Position numbers and translations under genes: made by a program. Below, piece after piece: positions 33,444 to 44,019 of a DNA stretch of 64,000 nucleotides. Every line of letters begins with the position of its first letter. Within the stretch, counting starts at the first letter, position 1. The DNA comes from Psococerastis gibbosa. Lineage: Eukaryota; Arthropoda; Insecta; Psocodea; Psocidae. Location: contig OZ020487.1 of NCBI GenBank assembly GCA_963971405.1, positions 34,085,371 to 34,149,370 of the forward strand, given 5' to 3'. The notes beneath the pieces were generated by a model. The model did not search any database. It was not told the DNA's origin and was given only the letters and a program-made list of their open reading frames with translations.

Positions 33444-35168
33444 AAATTTTTTTTTTTTAACTTGATTAATGGTTTTTGATAGATAATGTTTCTGTGTTGC
33501 AGTTTTATTTTTCTCTTGCATTTTGCCACTTACGGCTAATTCGGATTGTTCGCAATGTAACGTAATGATATTGTTCCTTGAATTTTTAATTGCACATGGT
33601 TTGCGGTCATATTTGTATAAGATAGTACTTTGCCATACGGTATGTTGTTCATAAGATGCCTTGCACTAGGTTCATATTGTACAGTTTTTTTGGTGAGCTC
33701 TTTATTCACGTAACGCGTACGTAATTATTTCTCCCAAATTTGATACATGCACATCTGGCGTGGGTCGATTGGTCACTGGCTAAAGTGCGACTTGAACGAA
33801 TTTTCACTTGTTTCGGTGATGGAGAATGCTGTTAGTGGATGGTTTCTTATATTGGGATCTGCTGCAGTTTGGTGTCTTCTTAGGTAATCTGGTGTAACTC
33901 TTAATTGAAATTTTTCCTAAGGTGTCGGGAGTGCCTATGCGAGCCATGGGTTTGGGCTTGTCTTATTAGGTTGCCTCCTGTCAACTGCTACATGTGTGAG
34001 CAGGTTCGTTTTTGTCAGCTGTTAGTGCAGTAACGTGTATACTTTACTGAGAAACTAGGCGTAATTTTTTTCTTTTGTTTTATTTTTCTCTCTAATTGGG
34101 TAAGTTTTTCATGTACGTTAATTTCTGCCAGTATATTGTCGTGGGCATTGCCAGCCGACAATTGGCTACTGAGATTATTGTATATCTAGATTCTACTTCC
34201 TGATTGACTCTTGCCTACTATGAGAATTAATGTGTGGTTTGTTTTTTTTCATTACACGTACACGTACCCTTTTACACCGTTAATTTGCTCTAGGCGGAGT
34301 GTTGGGTTAGAATGTTAAACTGAGGCCCATAGGGGGGTTAGGTAGAGTTACATAGGTTACCTACATACTGTATACGTACAGGTTGGCGTGGTTTAGGTTG
34401 AGTGTTTTATATAGGTTGGTGTTTGGATGGACTGGTTACTGTTTTGGGGTTAGGGCGAGTGCCCGCCTTACCTATTTTATGAAAATTGTAGCCTTGGCTC
34501 ATGTGACATTTTTAAATTCTTGACTGGTCGTTCTTCTCTTTGGGTTGTTTCAATATGCTTGGTAACCTATTTGGTTGTGTAGATGACAAGAGTTCGGTTT
34601 CCTTTTTGTTTACAGGTTCCCTAGAAGTATGTTTGTATCTGGTTAAAGTTCCCCTGGGGACCCCAGATTGTGAATGGTGCCCCCTCTTGCTTCCTCGGTG
34701 GTTGAGCCGGGCAGTTTTGACCTGTTGTATCACACCTTGGGTATGTTTGTAGCGGGTTCGCCTGAACTTTCAGTGAGATACCTCCTCTAGTTTTGGTTCC
34801 ATTGGTTGTCGAGCCTGGCAGTTTTGGCCTGTTGTATCACGCCATGGACGACTAGTAGCAGGCTCGTCTGATTTGTCAGTGACGCTGTTTGAGATGTTGG
34901 TACTGATGGAACTCTGGTTTTCCTGTTCAACTTGTATGTTTGCTTGTGTGAATGAGTCTTGTGGTTCTCTGAAATGTATGTCATTGGTTTCCTTTTTATT
35001 TATTTATATCTCTTGTCACCTCAGAACCCGACTCTGTATTTTTCTTGGTATCGTATACCCGATTGCTCCTTAATGATTGAATTGTAACATGTACCCTAAT
35101 CTGTGTCTGACTTGCAGAACTGTTTATTATTTTTTGGTCTTCTTTCTCTCTCCTTTCGCTTTTTTTTT
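33444..35168 (+). other. LTR element interior, non-coding
   Basis: No gag or pol relic is readable. A diverged tandem pair of ~120 bp lies at about 34695-34770 and 34805-34885 (GGCAGTTTTGACCTGTTGTA versus GGCAGTTTTGGCCTGTTGTA). Short ORFs such as 34540-34752 and 34787-34984 come from this repeat and look non-functional. Confidence 0.7.
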
Positions 35169-35182
35169 GGGGGGGGGGGGGA
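35169..35182 (+). other. Putative polypurine tract
   Basis: A run of twelve G followed by GA lies five bases upstream of the 3' LTR. This is the expected place for the primer of plus-strand synthesis, though the composition is unusually pure G. Confidence 0.6.
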
Positions 35183-35187
35183 TATTC

Positions 35188-35946
35188 TGTGACGTCAGTA
35201 TCTGTCACAGTAGGTTTTTTCCGGGTCGGTTTGCAAACCTTGGCAAGGTCTGCAAACATGATCTGGCTTGTGCATTTTGTCGCATCACTTCGGGTGTCGG
35301 TTGATGCATGTAGAACTTCAGGCTGTGTACCGTAGATGTCTAGGCCGCTTATGCTTATACATGGGCGAGACCGGCTTCTTACGGTGTACAGTCTGATTAA
35401 TCTCTAACGGTCATCCGGAGGTGATAAAAAGGCAGCGACTGACAGTTACTGCGTCCAGTCTCATCCAACTTTTACCGTAAACGTTCTTTTATTTTTGACA
35501 TATTATGTATTTGATTCTTGACTCGCCAAAGTCACTTATTTAGAAGTAGCCTACTCCAAATTGTGAAAGTGTATAAAGTGATTATCTGAAATAAGTGTGA
35601 GTGAACTCCAATAATGAACTGCATGTAAACGTCGTAATGGGGTGGTGAGCGAGGGCTCCCCCCCCAATCATGCTGATCCAGTACTCAGAGCTGAGCGCAT
35701 CGGGCCATTGCCCCTCGCGCCCCTTTCGACGGTTACCAGGGACCTCTACACTGTCAATCCAGCCGAGTTACCAAACTGGCACAAGTGCGTGATATCCCAC
35801 TTATAGAGTAAGTCCGCTATATGTGAATAATATAATGTACAACCATGTTTACCTACGATATTTCTTATTAATTAGCAGAATGACCTACCCGTAGCTAGTC
35901 GGATGCTTGAGGAGATTTTAGAGTCAGTTCAAGAGAAATCTCCACA
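35188..35946 (+). repeat. 3' LTR
   Basis: Matches the 5' LTR base for base by eye, apart from a three-base shorter C run near 35657-35664. Followed by the CCCT duplication. Confidence 0.92.
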
Positions 35947-35950
35947 CCCT

Positions 35951-36568
35951 GCTCATGTTATACTGTATTATATGTAGAATTTCAAAATGCGATAATACGT
36001 AATAATGCATACCATCAGCAGGCGTACCATGGCGTTTAAAGAATAACTTACCCGGGAATTAATTAAGCGATTTTAATATGGGGGTTAAAATTGCCTTCTC
36101 CCAGCAGATTTCGTTTTTTGTCATGCTGACTACCACTGTAAGTTATACGTAAAATACGTATATATGCAGCAATTAACCTCTGTTGAGAAAACAATCTGTA
36201 TATTCGTTTATTCTACTTTAATATCTTACTCTGGTTTTAGTGCAACGCAGAATTAATAACGCAAAATGAAGTTAAGAGTAAGAAGTACGACGAACACATG
36301 GTGGGTAGGTGCGAATACATGAAGGCAGGGGATACGATGAAGTATGAAAACTACTCTTGCTCATTCAAGTGTAGATTATTCAAAGTCTAAGAGACCTGGA
36401 GGAGCACTAGTTTTCCCAATTAATAGAAGACATTTGGTTTTGGTGGTCCCTGGGTAGCCTCGTTGTCCAGTCCGCTCCTGATTGCAGTTCACAATTACAC
36501 TGTAACGACATTAATAAACTCTGTGGACGTCTAAGCGAGCTCTAACTTGCCTTAAAACAAGTAAAAAG
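35951..36568. other. No gene seen
   Basis: Anonymous DNA between the LTR element and the family K copy. Confidence 0.4.
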
Positions 36569-37414
36569 AACCGGTCCGAGTTTACTCGAACATGCTTTCC
36601 AATTTATCAAAATTAGTAGATAGAGAAAATGAGTAATTTCATGGTAAATAATTTTCCTATGGTTAAATTTCCGATGTCTCGAGTGGGGGGGGGGGGGTTG
36701 TCCACCTGACGTCACTGGAGGTGAGGTAAATTCTAGATAGGTCAGACCATCACATTACCACACAACAATACTGGCAGGGCACGCAATGCATTTGAGCGTG
36801 AATTTTCTATCATTTTTTCAAAAAAACATTTTTTTTTTTACAAAACCAAATACTTTTCTGGGAAAGCAACCTGTCTGGTTTCGTTACTCAATTTAACACC
36901 TAAAACATACCTGAAGGTAGAAATCATCGATAGAAAGGTTCCACAGAAAATATATTTTTTAGTCATTTTTCATTAAAATTTAGTTATTTTTATTTTTTTA
37001 CCCACAGAAGAAACCTATCAAGGGGCAAGCGACCCCCCGCATTTCATTAACGTTAATAACGACTACAATATATGTGAATTTAAAAGAAATCGTTGGAGCC
37101 GGTTTTGAGAAATAATTTTTTTAGACGTTGTTTTAGAGTTTTTTGAGAATAAACCCCCCAAATTAAGTTGGCCATCGAGGTATGATTTTTGTGAACCTAC
37201 ATGCCGAATTTCATCAAAATCGACTTAGTAGTTTGCCCGTAAATCGACGCACAGACAGACAGACAGACAGACAGAACGACAGACAGACATTTCGTAAAAA
37301 CCACTTTTTTGGGTTCCTGGGACCTTAAAACGTTTAAATCCGTTGAAGTCTCGGAATCGAAAATTTCGACCGTCACAAAACTTTCCTTATACTTCGTATA
37401 AATTGGAAAGCAAA
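36569..37414 (-). repeat. Dispersed repeat family K, copy 3
   Basis: Reverse orientation of 8506-9353: starts AACCGGTCCGAGTTTACTCG, contains the G run plus CACCTGACGTCACTGG, the inverse of CGATTTTGATGAAAT, a (CAGA)n microsatellite at 37251-37275, and ends AAATTGGAAAGCAAAAAG. Relative to copy 2 it is nearly collinear. Confidence 0.85.
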
Positions 37415-37563
37415 AAGAAGACATTTTATTGATATAAGTAGGCTACCATTTCAGCTGCTATGACTTATAGAATTTAAACAAGATTTTTAATATTTGACTT
37501 ATTGGTTTTTGATAGAGGTACTAATGCATTTAATCCTGGGCTCGTATAACATGTATTGTAGCT

Positions 37564-37832
37564 GGACAAGTTATGAACTAAAAACAGAAGCTGACATGAA
37601 TCAAGCCTCATTTCAAAATGTTATCCTTTTCTACGCTGACAAATTTGCCTCGGCTCATTCCATAAAAAGCCTTCCACCCTTTTATATCAACCCCAATCAA
37701 CTCTCTACTTGCCAACCCTTTTCCAGTCACCCAGAAATATCTGAAGATAATGAAAATATTCTTCAAGTTTACAACTCAAGAGACATGAATGATATTAAGA
37801 CGAAATTTCCTGAATTATATGTAACTTCTTAA
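37564..37832 (+). CDS. Hypothetical exon-like ORF
   Basis: Part of a 112-residue ORF (37494-37832). From about 37564 the composition is protein-like rather than AT-random: TSYELKTEADMNQASFQNVI, FYADKFASAHSIKSLPPFY, then an acidic ENILQVYNSRDMNDIKTKF. ATTGTAG just upstream could be a splice acceptor and TATGTAACT near 37816 a weak donor. No known domain is recognised. It could be an internal or terminal exon of an unidentified gene, a processed pseudogene piece, or chance. The downstream candidate exon at 37951 does not join it in phase through the obvious splice sites. Confidence 0.25.
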
Positions 37833-37951
37833 ATCGGGAAGGAAACCTTAAAAATATATCGTCACATCATTGTTGAAAAATTATGAAAACACTTTTCATA
37901 ACTTAAAAGGCTTTATGATGTTACGAAAGGAATGTATTTTCTCTTTCCAGA

Positions 37952-38051
37952 AAATAAGAAAAACTTTGAAGATTTGATCATGCAATTATTATATTACAAA
38001 AAACTCCCTTTCGTTGGAAATAATGCTGTTCCTTTACTTTCTTTCATTGGA
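37952..38051 (+). CDS. Hypothetical internal exon
   Basis: TTTTCTCTTTCCAG is a good acceptor, ending at 37951. GGAGTAAGT at its right end contains a good donor (GTAAGT from about 38052). In between, one frame is open and reads NFEDLIMQLLYYKKLPFVGN then NAVPLLSFIG. The amino acid make-up looks like a real helical protein segment, but I do not recognise the family. The phase does not agree with the upstream ORF, so linkage is unproven. An EST or homologue match would settle it. Confidence 0.25.
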
Positions 38052-38140
38052 GTAAGTAAGTAACTATCGGGTACACGACGATGATGTATTTAACTAAGAC
38101 ACAAGCCATGGAGAACAGAATGAGCGCATTTTGCTGAGGT

Positions 38141-38434
38141 CCTGAGACGAAGGGATACAGAAGCCGAGCTGCTGCTGACGGTTATGGAACAGAAACTAAC
38201 ATGCCTCGGTCATGTGATGAGGAACGAAACGCATCGCTTTCTACATGTAATAATGGAATGGAAGAAAAAAGGACAGGTGGCTCCCGGCAGGAGAAGAACC
38301 TGGTTGGAAAACCTGAAGCCGTGGTTTGATAATAGCACAACTTCCCCCAGTCATGTCCCAAATAGCCATGATGTTCGCCAATCTTCAATAGAAGAAGCAT
38401 TTAAAGAAGCAGAAGAATCTGTATAATAAAATAT
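38141..38434 (+). pseudogene. LINE ORF2 C-terminal relic (RTE-like family 2), second copy
   Basis: One frame reads LRRRDTEAELLLTVMEQKL, CLGHVMRNETHRFLHVIMEW and APGRRRTWLENLKPWFDNST, the conserved GHV-R-N and GR-R-WL-NL blocks of the family-2 tail seen at 895-1105. The final part (after PSHVP) has shifted frame relative to the RIAMMIATLR ending of the first copy and instead runs on to a later stop, so it is a decayed copy. 5'-truncated; no catalytic residues remain. Confidence 0.75.
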
Positions 38435-38492
38435 ATTAAATATTTTACAAAACCTCATTGCTGAGACTCCACTGATATAAAACATTAAATAT

Positions 38493-38687
38493 TGACTTTT
38501 TTGTTCTATTATTAAGCCAACCTAGCGGAGTTAGGGCAACAAGGCCCTCTCTTACACTCAACTGGGAAGGCCTGGGATCGCCTGCTTTACATGCTCTCCG
38601 AAGCATGGCCAGAAAATGTAGGAAGTCTCGGACTCGAAACAACAACCTTTCGGGTGAAAGTCAGAGACCGTGCCACTACTCAACATT
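38493..38687 (-). mobile_element. SINE-like tRNA-derived repeat, family A, copy 4
   Basis: Reverse orientation: tail AATAATAGAACAAAAAAGTC, body CCTAGCGGAGTTAGGGC on plus, B box altered to GTTTCGAGTCC (minus strand). Confidence 0.8.
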
Positions 38688-41600
38688 CACAGTCAACGAG
38701 GTAAATGAAGAAGTCTGCCACGATTGCAGACGAATCTCTGGTATCATGATCCTTTTACTCACTCCCATGATCGGGCCGCTGGATCAACGATGTTCCCTTT
38801 CCATTTGTTTTCTCCACGGTTCTTTACGGGTCAAAATTTTGTCCCTAACCCCACAAGTTGTTGCAAAACTATAAATCAATCAATATCGTGCATTTCCCGC
38901 TCAGAACAATATACAATACGAACCATCCCCTTAACTATATAATATAATGACTAAATATGAAGTAGAAGATCTGATTTCCGCCTCTAAAACGAAATTTAAA
39001 GAAAAACTCCGCTAAAACACTTACAACAGCCATAATTGCAAAGAATTTAACCAATAAATATAAAACTGGTTCCACGGCGTTATATTCAATCCCTTGAAAA
39101 TTTCTAAGGACCTCTTCACCCTAGCACTTGAACGAGTTTTCCGCTTGTCTGTTATTACTAGGTCTACTAGATCTTCTCAAGACCAATTTCGTGTTTTATC
39201 GGATTTTCCGGCTTTTATCGATGCGATGTTATAAAAAACCTATAGATGCAAAGTGTAAACAATAAAATAGAAAACAATTATATATACGGTATATATTTGG
39301 CCTCTGAAAGAATCTGCTGCGATGTATGAGTATACAGTACATTTCATCGAGCTGAAGTTGTACATTTTTATTTGTTTACCTAGTACCATTCACACTCAAT
39401 AGCCAATTAAAAATATATGTTCGGAATTTAAAATTCTGTTAGTACATTATTATATTTACATCATCATATTTTGTATGTGGATGATTATTTTCTAAGTACA
39501 TAAAACTAATTATCATTAAAGAAATGCCTTACATACTAGACGTAGGCCAACAACAGCATAATAGTGGAATTTAACGTAAGTGATAATTTGTCTGTAACTT
39601 TGCTTTCCTCTTTACTTTTTACAAATTAATCATTTATAAGCTGTGAGGTTCATTACGGGCAACCCTTGGTCAGGCCCCTAACAGATTTCAACATTATGTA
39701 ATTTAAAAAAAAGGCTAATCTCATACAAACCATTTAATGAATGTATCCGACTGTATCACTTGAGACACAGGCTCACAGCCCCCCCCCCCCAAAAAAAAAT
39801 ACTTAAAATTCTGGCCCCGACAAACGATACTTTTTTTTAAGTTGAAAACGATTTCCAAACACAGTTTTGATATTGGCGGGAAGTTAAACGATTTTTTTTT
39901 TTTTTTTTTTGCTGCATTGTAGGCAAACACAGTGTTCACCCACGGCCCCCACTTATCTTGTGCCCACGGCCCCCACAGGGGTTAATCTGGCACTGTAATC
40001 TGATTGAACTCTTCATTCGCGTCAATGAGTAAATTAATACTTGTGCCTTGTACAATATTAGTGCCTGACTAGGCATGGCCTCTACACTGAAAAATGTTGG
40101 AGTCTCGGGAATTCTAACTTTATAAAAATGTATGTAATCATTTGATTTCTAACTCGAGTTGAAAAGTTGATTTTAAAAAAATCAGAACTGTACAGAAGAT
40201 TGACTGATTGTTATTCTAGAATAATCTATCATTGGACGTGAACTTTAACTAATATAAATACAATTGTGATTAGATTACCATGGAAAGTGCGCAAAGGAAC
40301 GGAAACGGGGTAGTACAAATATTAGTGTAAAAACGGAAGTAGTGTCATTTAATTTAAGTAATGCGTTCACGGAAAGGTTTTTGCCCGAAACACCAAGGCG
40401 GAAATTAACCGCAGCGACGGTACGATAATCCCGAGACTTCCACCGTATCCCCTGATTTTATCCAGTGCTATCTGACATTAACATTCTTCTCAGTTGTACA
40501 GAAAATGGAAAATTTAACAAAACTATTGGGTGTGTACATATAGCTCTATAAAATAATTAAAAAAAAAGCCAAAATGCTTAGGAACTGATAGCATCAGGGT
40601 CGTTGAGGAATCACCAATGACCCCCCCCCCCCCCCGTAATGAAGGGACCTATTTAGGCGCACAATATGGTTTAGGCATTATATTAGTAATTTTCCATTTT
40701 ATCTTGTTGGATTTAAGCGGGTAGCCTACACCTTTTGCTTCTTTGGGATGCTAAACAATGTAACAATGAATACATAGTTTTAGGTTCTCTCTATCGACTC
40801 TACCGGTTTCTATTTCTTTGGCACTACGAAAAATAGCGTGGCGCAACTACCCAGAGGACCTGAGGACTATGGTAGAAATGACTCCTTCTTGACCACATTG
40901 TAGTAAGCAACATCCAACCGCCTCTAGAACACTACAAAAAGTATCTACTACATTCAACATGTGAATATGCATGTCTCGAATAAACTCGGTTAAAACTGCT
41001 GACCTATTAAAAAAACAATAAATTGATTTTTACCTGCAAGTCAAATAGCTATAGGGCCTGTCAGAATCATAAAGTTTTGTATGTTGCATTTTCTGATAAA
41101 TTATTATTGGATGGTTTCATAGCCCTCGGGACTTTGTGCCAGAGCTTTCAATATCAGGCGTAAAAGTTGATTAAATTACCAATAATTTGATATGCATTCG
41201 ACAGGTTCTGATGCGTTTTACGATGTGTATACTCTGTGAAATGGTGCTGTTTACATTCAAGTCAAATATTTTCTTCTATAATTAAAAACACCTTTAAATC
41301 CACTTGATTTTGCATTAAACAGAACATTTTAAAGTTTTTAGACTTTTTAATATTTTGTTGACATTGGCGTAGTTCAGTAGATAATCACCTACTCCTCTGT
41401 CTGTTCGAAAGTTATGAGATTTGGAATAAACCCTTAACAAGGAGAAACCGCCAATGGTTTTCCATATACGAGGAGTTTGTAAAACAACCATGGCTCAGAA
41501 CGTGAAAGGGCTGCAGGACCCTGTGTTTCCTCTCCTCTCCTATCAGGATAAGTTGGGAAAGGGTAAGTAAGGAAGGAAAAGAGATGATTGCTTGGAATGA

Positions 41601-41840
41601 TATCTCTACCCTGACCTCTCACATCTAGACATGTGAGCGTCAAAAAGATGATGGAGTACTTTACGGGGAGTTGTTCACCCTCTCCCAATCAATCATAGAA
41701 GGGTAAAGCTGAGATCTACAGATAACAAATCCTGTTCCAGTATTCCGAAACCTTTGTCCCCAAATTCTCATAATTTTCACACCTGGCGGCCACCATAATT
41801 CGGGCATCTAGACAGTATATACTACATACAATACCAAAGG
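38688..41840. other. No gene seen; one fragment of repeat family D
   Basis: Long AT-rich stretch. 39705-39770 carries AATCTCATACAAACCATTTA and ATGAATGTATCCGACTG, the left part of repeat family D. Homopolymer runs occur at 39781 and 39893 and a C run at 40621. Nothing else recognised. Confidence 0.4.
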
Positions 41841-42002
41841 CAGGTACAGACTTTGACTTTAACCCGAGAGGTTGTTGGTTCGATTCCCATGCTTGCCACA
41901 TTTTCTGCCCAAGCTTCGGAGGGCGTGTAAAGCAGGTGGTCCCGGGCCTTCCTAGTTTAGTGTAAGAGAAGTCTTCATAGCTCTAACTCCGCTAGGTTGG
42001 TG
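41841..42002 (+). mobile_element. SINE-like tRNA-derived repeat, family A, copy 5
   Basis: Truncated at the head (starts CAGGTACAGACTTTGACTTT) but retains GGTTGTTGGTTCGATTCCCA and the body through CTAACTCCGCTAGGTTGG; the tail is lost. Confidence 0.75.
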
Positions 42003-42240
42003 TCTTACGGGAGTTATGTTTACTTCATGGCGAAATGCCTAACAACTGTATAAATATGGACCGATAGAGATAGGGTTACTTCAATTTCATTCAGATTTTG
42101 AATAACTTACGGTATCCTTATTAATTCATATAGCATGGACTTACACAGCTACGTTTGCCCCCCCCCCCTACTTACACTAGAGAGCGAATAACCCCCTCCC
42201 ACAAATGAATACACACGATACATACAAACAAAACCATTAA

Positions 42241-42749
42241 TTCAAGTCGATCAGATCCAAAACTACCTTAATACAGAGACAAACAGAATTCACTGGATTA
42301 CATTTCTACAACAAACTTCCCCTTGAGATTAAAACAGCTAAAAATATATCAATCTTTAAAAGAAATTTAGAGAAATGGCTGCGAACAGAAATTAATTACT
42401 AACAAACATTACTAATTGAATTAACTATTTACTAACTTACTAACTATCTACTGATACAACTAACCTGATTTGATTAATACTATACTAACCAATAATTAAT
42501 TATTTAACTACTGTATTGTATTGCGATTGAATTACATGTACTGTATATACAAAAGCGAAACCGCACACGGGCTGAGCGGTATATGATTTTATTGTATCAA
42601 CACAATAATCTTCTGCTTTTCTTTCTTTTCCTTGTCCAGTACTCCCTGGACAAGGAGCATATATTACAAAAATACAATACATAATAATACCATCCCGCAT
42701 CCCCAAGCTAGCGCTTATTTGGGACAAAAGACTCATACAGTGCTGCTAA

Positions 42750-42781
<32 letters not shown>
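42241..42781 (+). mobile_element. 5'-truncated LINE: C-terminus, 3' UTR hairpin, (AAT)n tail
   Basis: 42241-42402 encodes a LINE C-terminal block, GLHFYNKLPLEIKTAKNIS then FKRNLEKWLRTEINY and stop. The YN-LP-EI...FK..L..WL pattern is common at the end of CR1-like reverse transcriptases. About 230 bp later comes the hairpin CCTTGTCCAG-TACTCC-CTGGACAAGG (42630-42655) and CATCCCGCATCCCCAAGC, shared with 5346-5511. The copy ends in an AAT repeat (about 42751-42781). This links the hairpin to the LINE's 3' end, where such elements are recognised by their own RT. Confidence 0.7.
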
Positions 42782-42784
<3 letters not shown>

Positions 42785-43560
42785 TAGGTAAACATCCCCA
42801 ACTTCCTAGCGCAAATTCCCAACAGGGACCCGCGCGTATGTAAAAAATAAACAAACACAGCTACGGACAGCTGGGGGGGGGGGGGGCGCTTGCCCCCTAA
42901 ATATTCAAAAATTAATTCATTTCAATATTTTCAAAGAAACTTAGAATTCTGGTGTCCAGGGGCGCCTCACCCCGCCCGCCCATTAATTTTATTAATTATT
43001 ATTATTTTTTAATTATTATTTTATTAATCGAATTGGGTGACCAATTAACGTCCCGATAGATAGACCCCGTGTCTGGCCTTACGTTGTGTATCAAGAAAAT
43101 ATGAAGAAACAGACTATTTTGATCCCGTTGCCCGTAAATTTACGAAAATATTCGTGCCCGATATTATGGTGTGTCACCACCTACAACCTACCTGACCACC
43201 GGATCTGTTCAGTTACGAATTTACGAATTAGAATTCACTTTTTTTTAAAAAAAATCATTTTATTTTTACAACAGTGTCCCATTCGGAACATTTAAACGCT
43301 TTTTAACCGGACATCAACTGGGAGAACCAAAAATCCTCAGTATAAAAATGTTAACCCCACACGATACTGTAATTTTACGGTAATATTCACACACACTTCA
43401 TTGAAATCATCACTTCAGTAAATTTCACTGGTTTGTGAATTTTATTTTCATTTTTTTCACTCTACATGACATGATTTATTTCACACTGTAGGTACTTCGT
43501 ATACGATATTACGAAATTCCTTTTAACAACTGAAATCCGGAGGACAAAGGTCCACACTAT
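42782..43560. other. No gene seen
   Basis: AT-rich DNA with a G run at 42872-42886 next to CGCTTGCCCCC. Confidence 0.4.
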
Positions 43561-43690
43561 TTTTAAAGGTTGATCGCGTACGATGCAAATCAATTTAATG
43601 AATGTACATCCGATTGATCTCACCAGTCGCTAAGGTAAGTTAATACCCGTGTTGAGACACGTCTCCAGTCACATTTTCAGAAACTTGGCT
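43561..43690 (+). repeat. Dispersed repeat family D, copy 2
   Basis: AAAGGTTGATCGCGTACGAT, TTTAATGAATGTACATCCGA and AGTCGCTAAGGTAAGTTAAT align with 22741-22912; the right part is diverged. Confidence 0.65.
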
Positions 43691-43861
43691 CGATGTATCC
43701 AACCCAGAAAAATTTATGTATAAATTAATAACATAGGACTTAATGCTGTCGGTAATAGGCTACTTGACAATTTTTGAAACCCTATTTTAATGCATTATTC
43801 GATTTATCTTATGCCACTTAAAATCTTTTTTTTTTTTCCTAAAAAAAGGGCATATTTAGTA

Positions 43862-44003
43862 AAGAAAGTAAGAAAGAAAATTGTATTTATTTTTCATATA
43901 GTAGTAGGGCAAAATGCAAAGCTAAAAACACCAATATTTATTAACTTATTTTTTAATATTTACAATTTTTTCATGAAAAAACATATTGTATTATTATTTT
44001 TGT
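43862..44003 (+). repeat. Dispersed repeat family F, copy 4 (diverged)
   Basis: AAAGAAAATTGTATTTATTT followed by an A/T-rich body, immediately upstream of the 44-kb LINE insertion. Only the first part is convincing. Confidence 0.4.
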
Positions 44004-44018
44004 TAACCTATTAAGCTA
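44004..44018 (+). repeat. 15-bp target site duplication (left)
   Basis: TAACCTATTAAGCTA; identical copy at 48598-48612. It defines the LINE boundaries exactly. Confidence 0.92.
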
Positions 44019-44019
44019 A

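Larger units (their letters stand above)
32662..35946 (+). mobile_element. Non-autonomous LTR retrotransposon, complete
   Basis: Two long direct repeats bound the element: 762 bp on the left and 759 bp on the right. Each begins TGTGACGTCAG and ends CTCCACA (TG...CA). A tRNA-Lys-type primer binding site follows the left LTR and a G-rich purine tract precedes the right LTR. The internal region (33424-35187, about 1.76 kb) has no ORF above ~90 residues and no protease, RT, RNase H or integrase motif. The element therefore relies on proteins from a relative, as LARD/TRIM-type elements do. The LTRs differ, as far as I can read, only in the length of one C run (11 versus 8), which implies a very recent insertion. 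Orientation is plus from the order PBS to purine tract. Confidence 0.92.

Noticed and set aside
35077-35304. 75-residue ORF also found, with the same ending, at 32491-32778 and 61858-62061
   Set aside because: The shared peptide is simply the LTR sequence read in one frame in all three LTR copies; it has no start or context in common and is not a gene.
37251-37275. CAGA repeat considered as a CRISPR-like or regulatory array
   Set aside because: Simple microsatellite within repeat family K; no spacers.
43790-44014. 74-residue Phe/Leu-rich ORF as a membrane protein
   Set aside because: Composition follows from A/T runs; no start context or repeat conservation.
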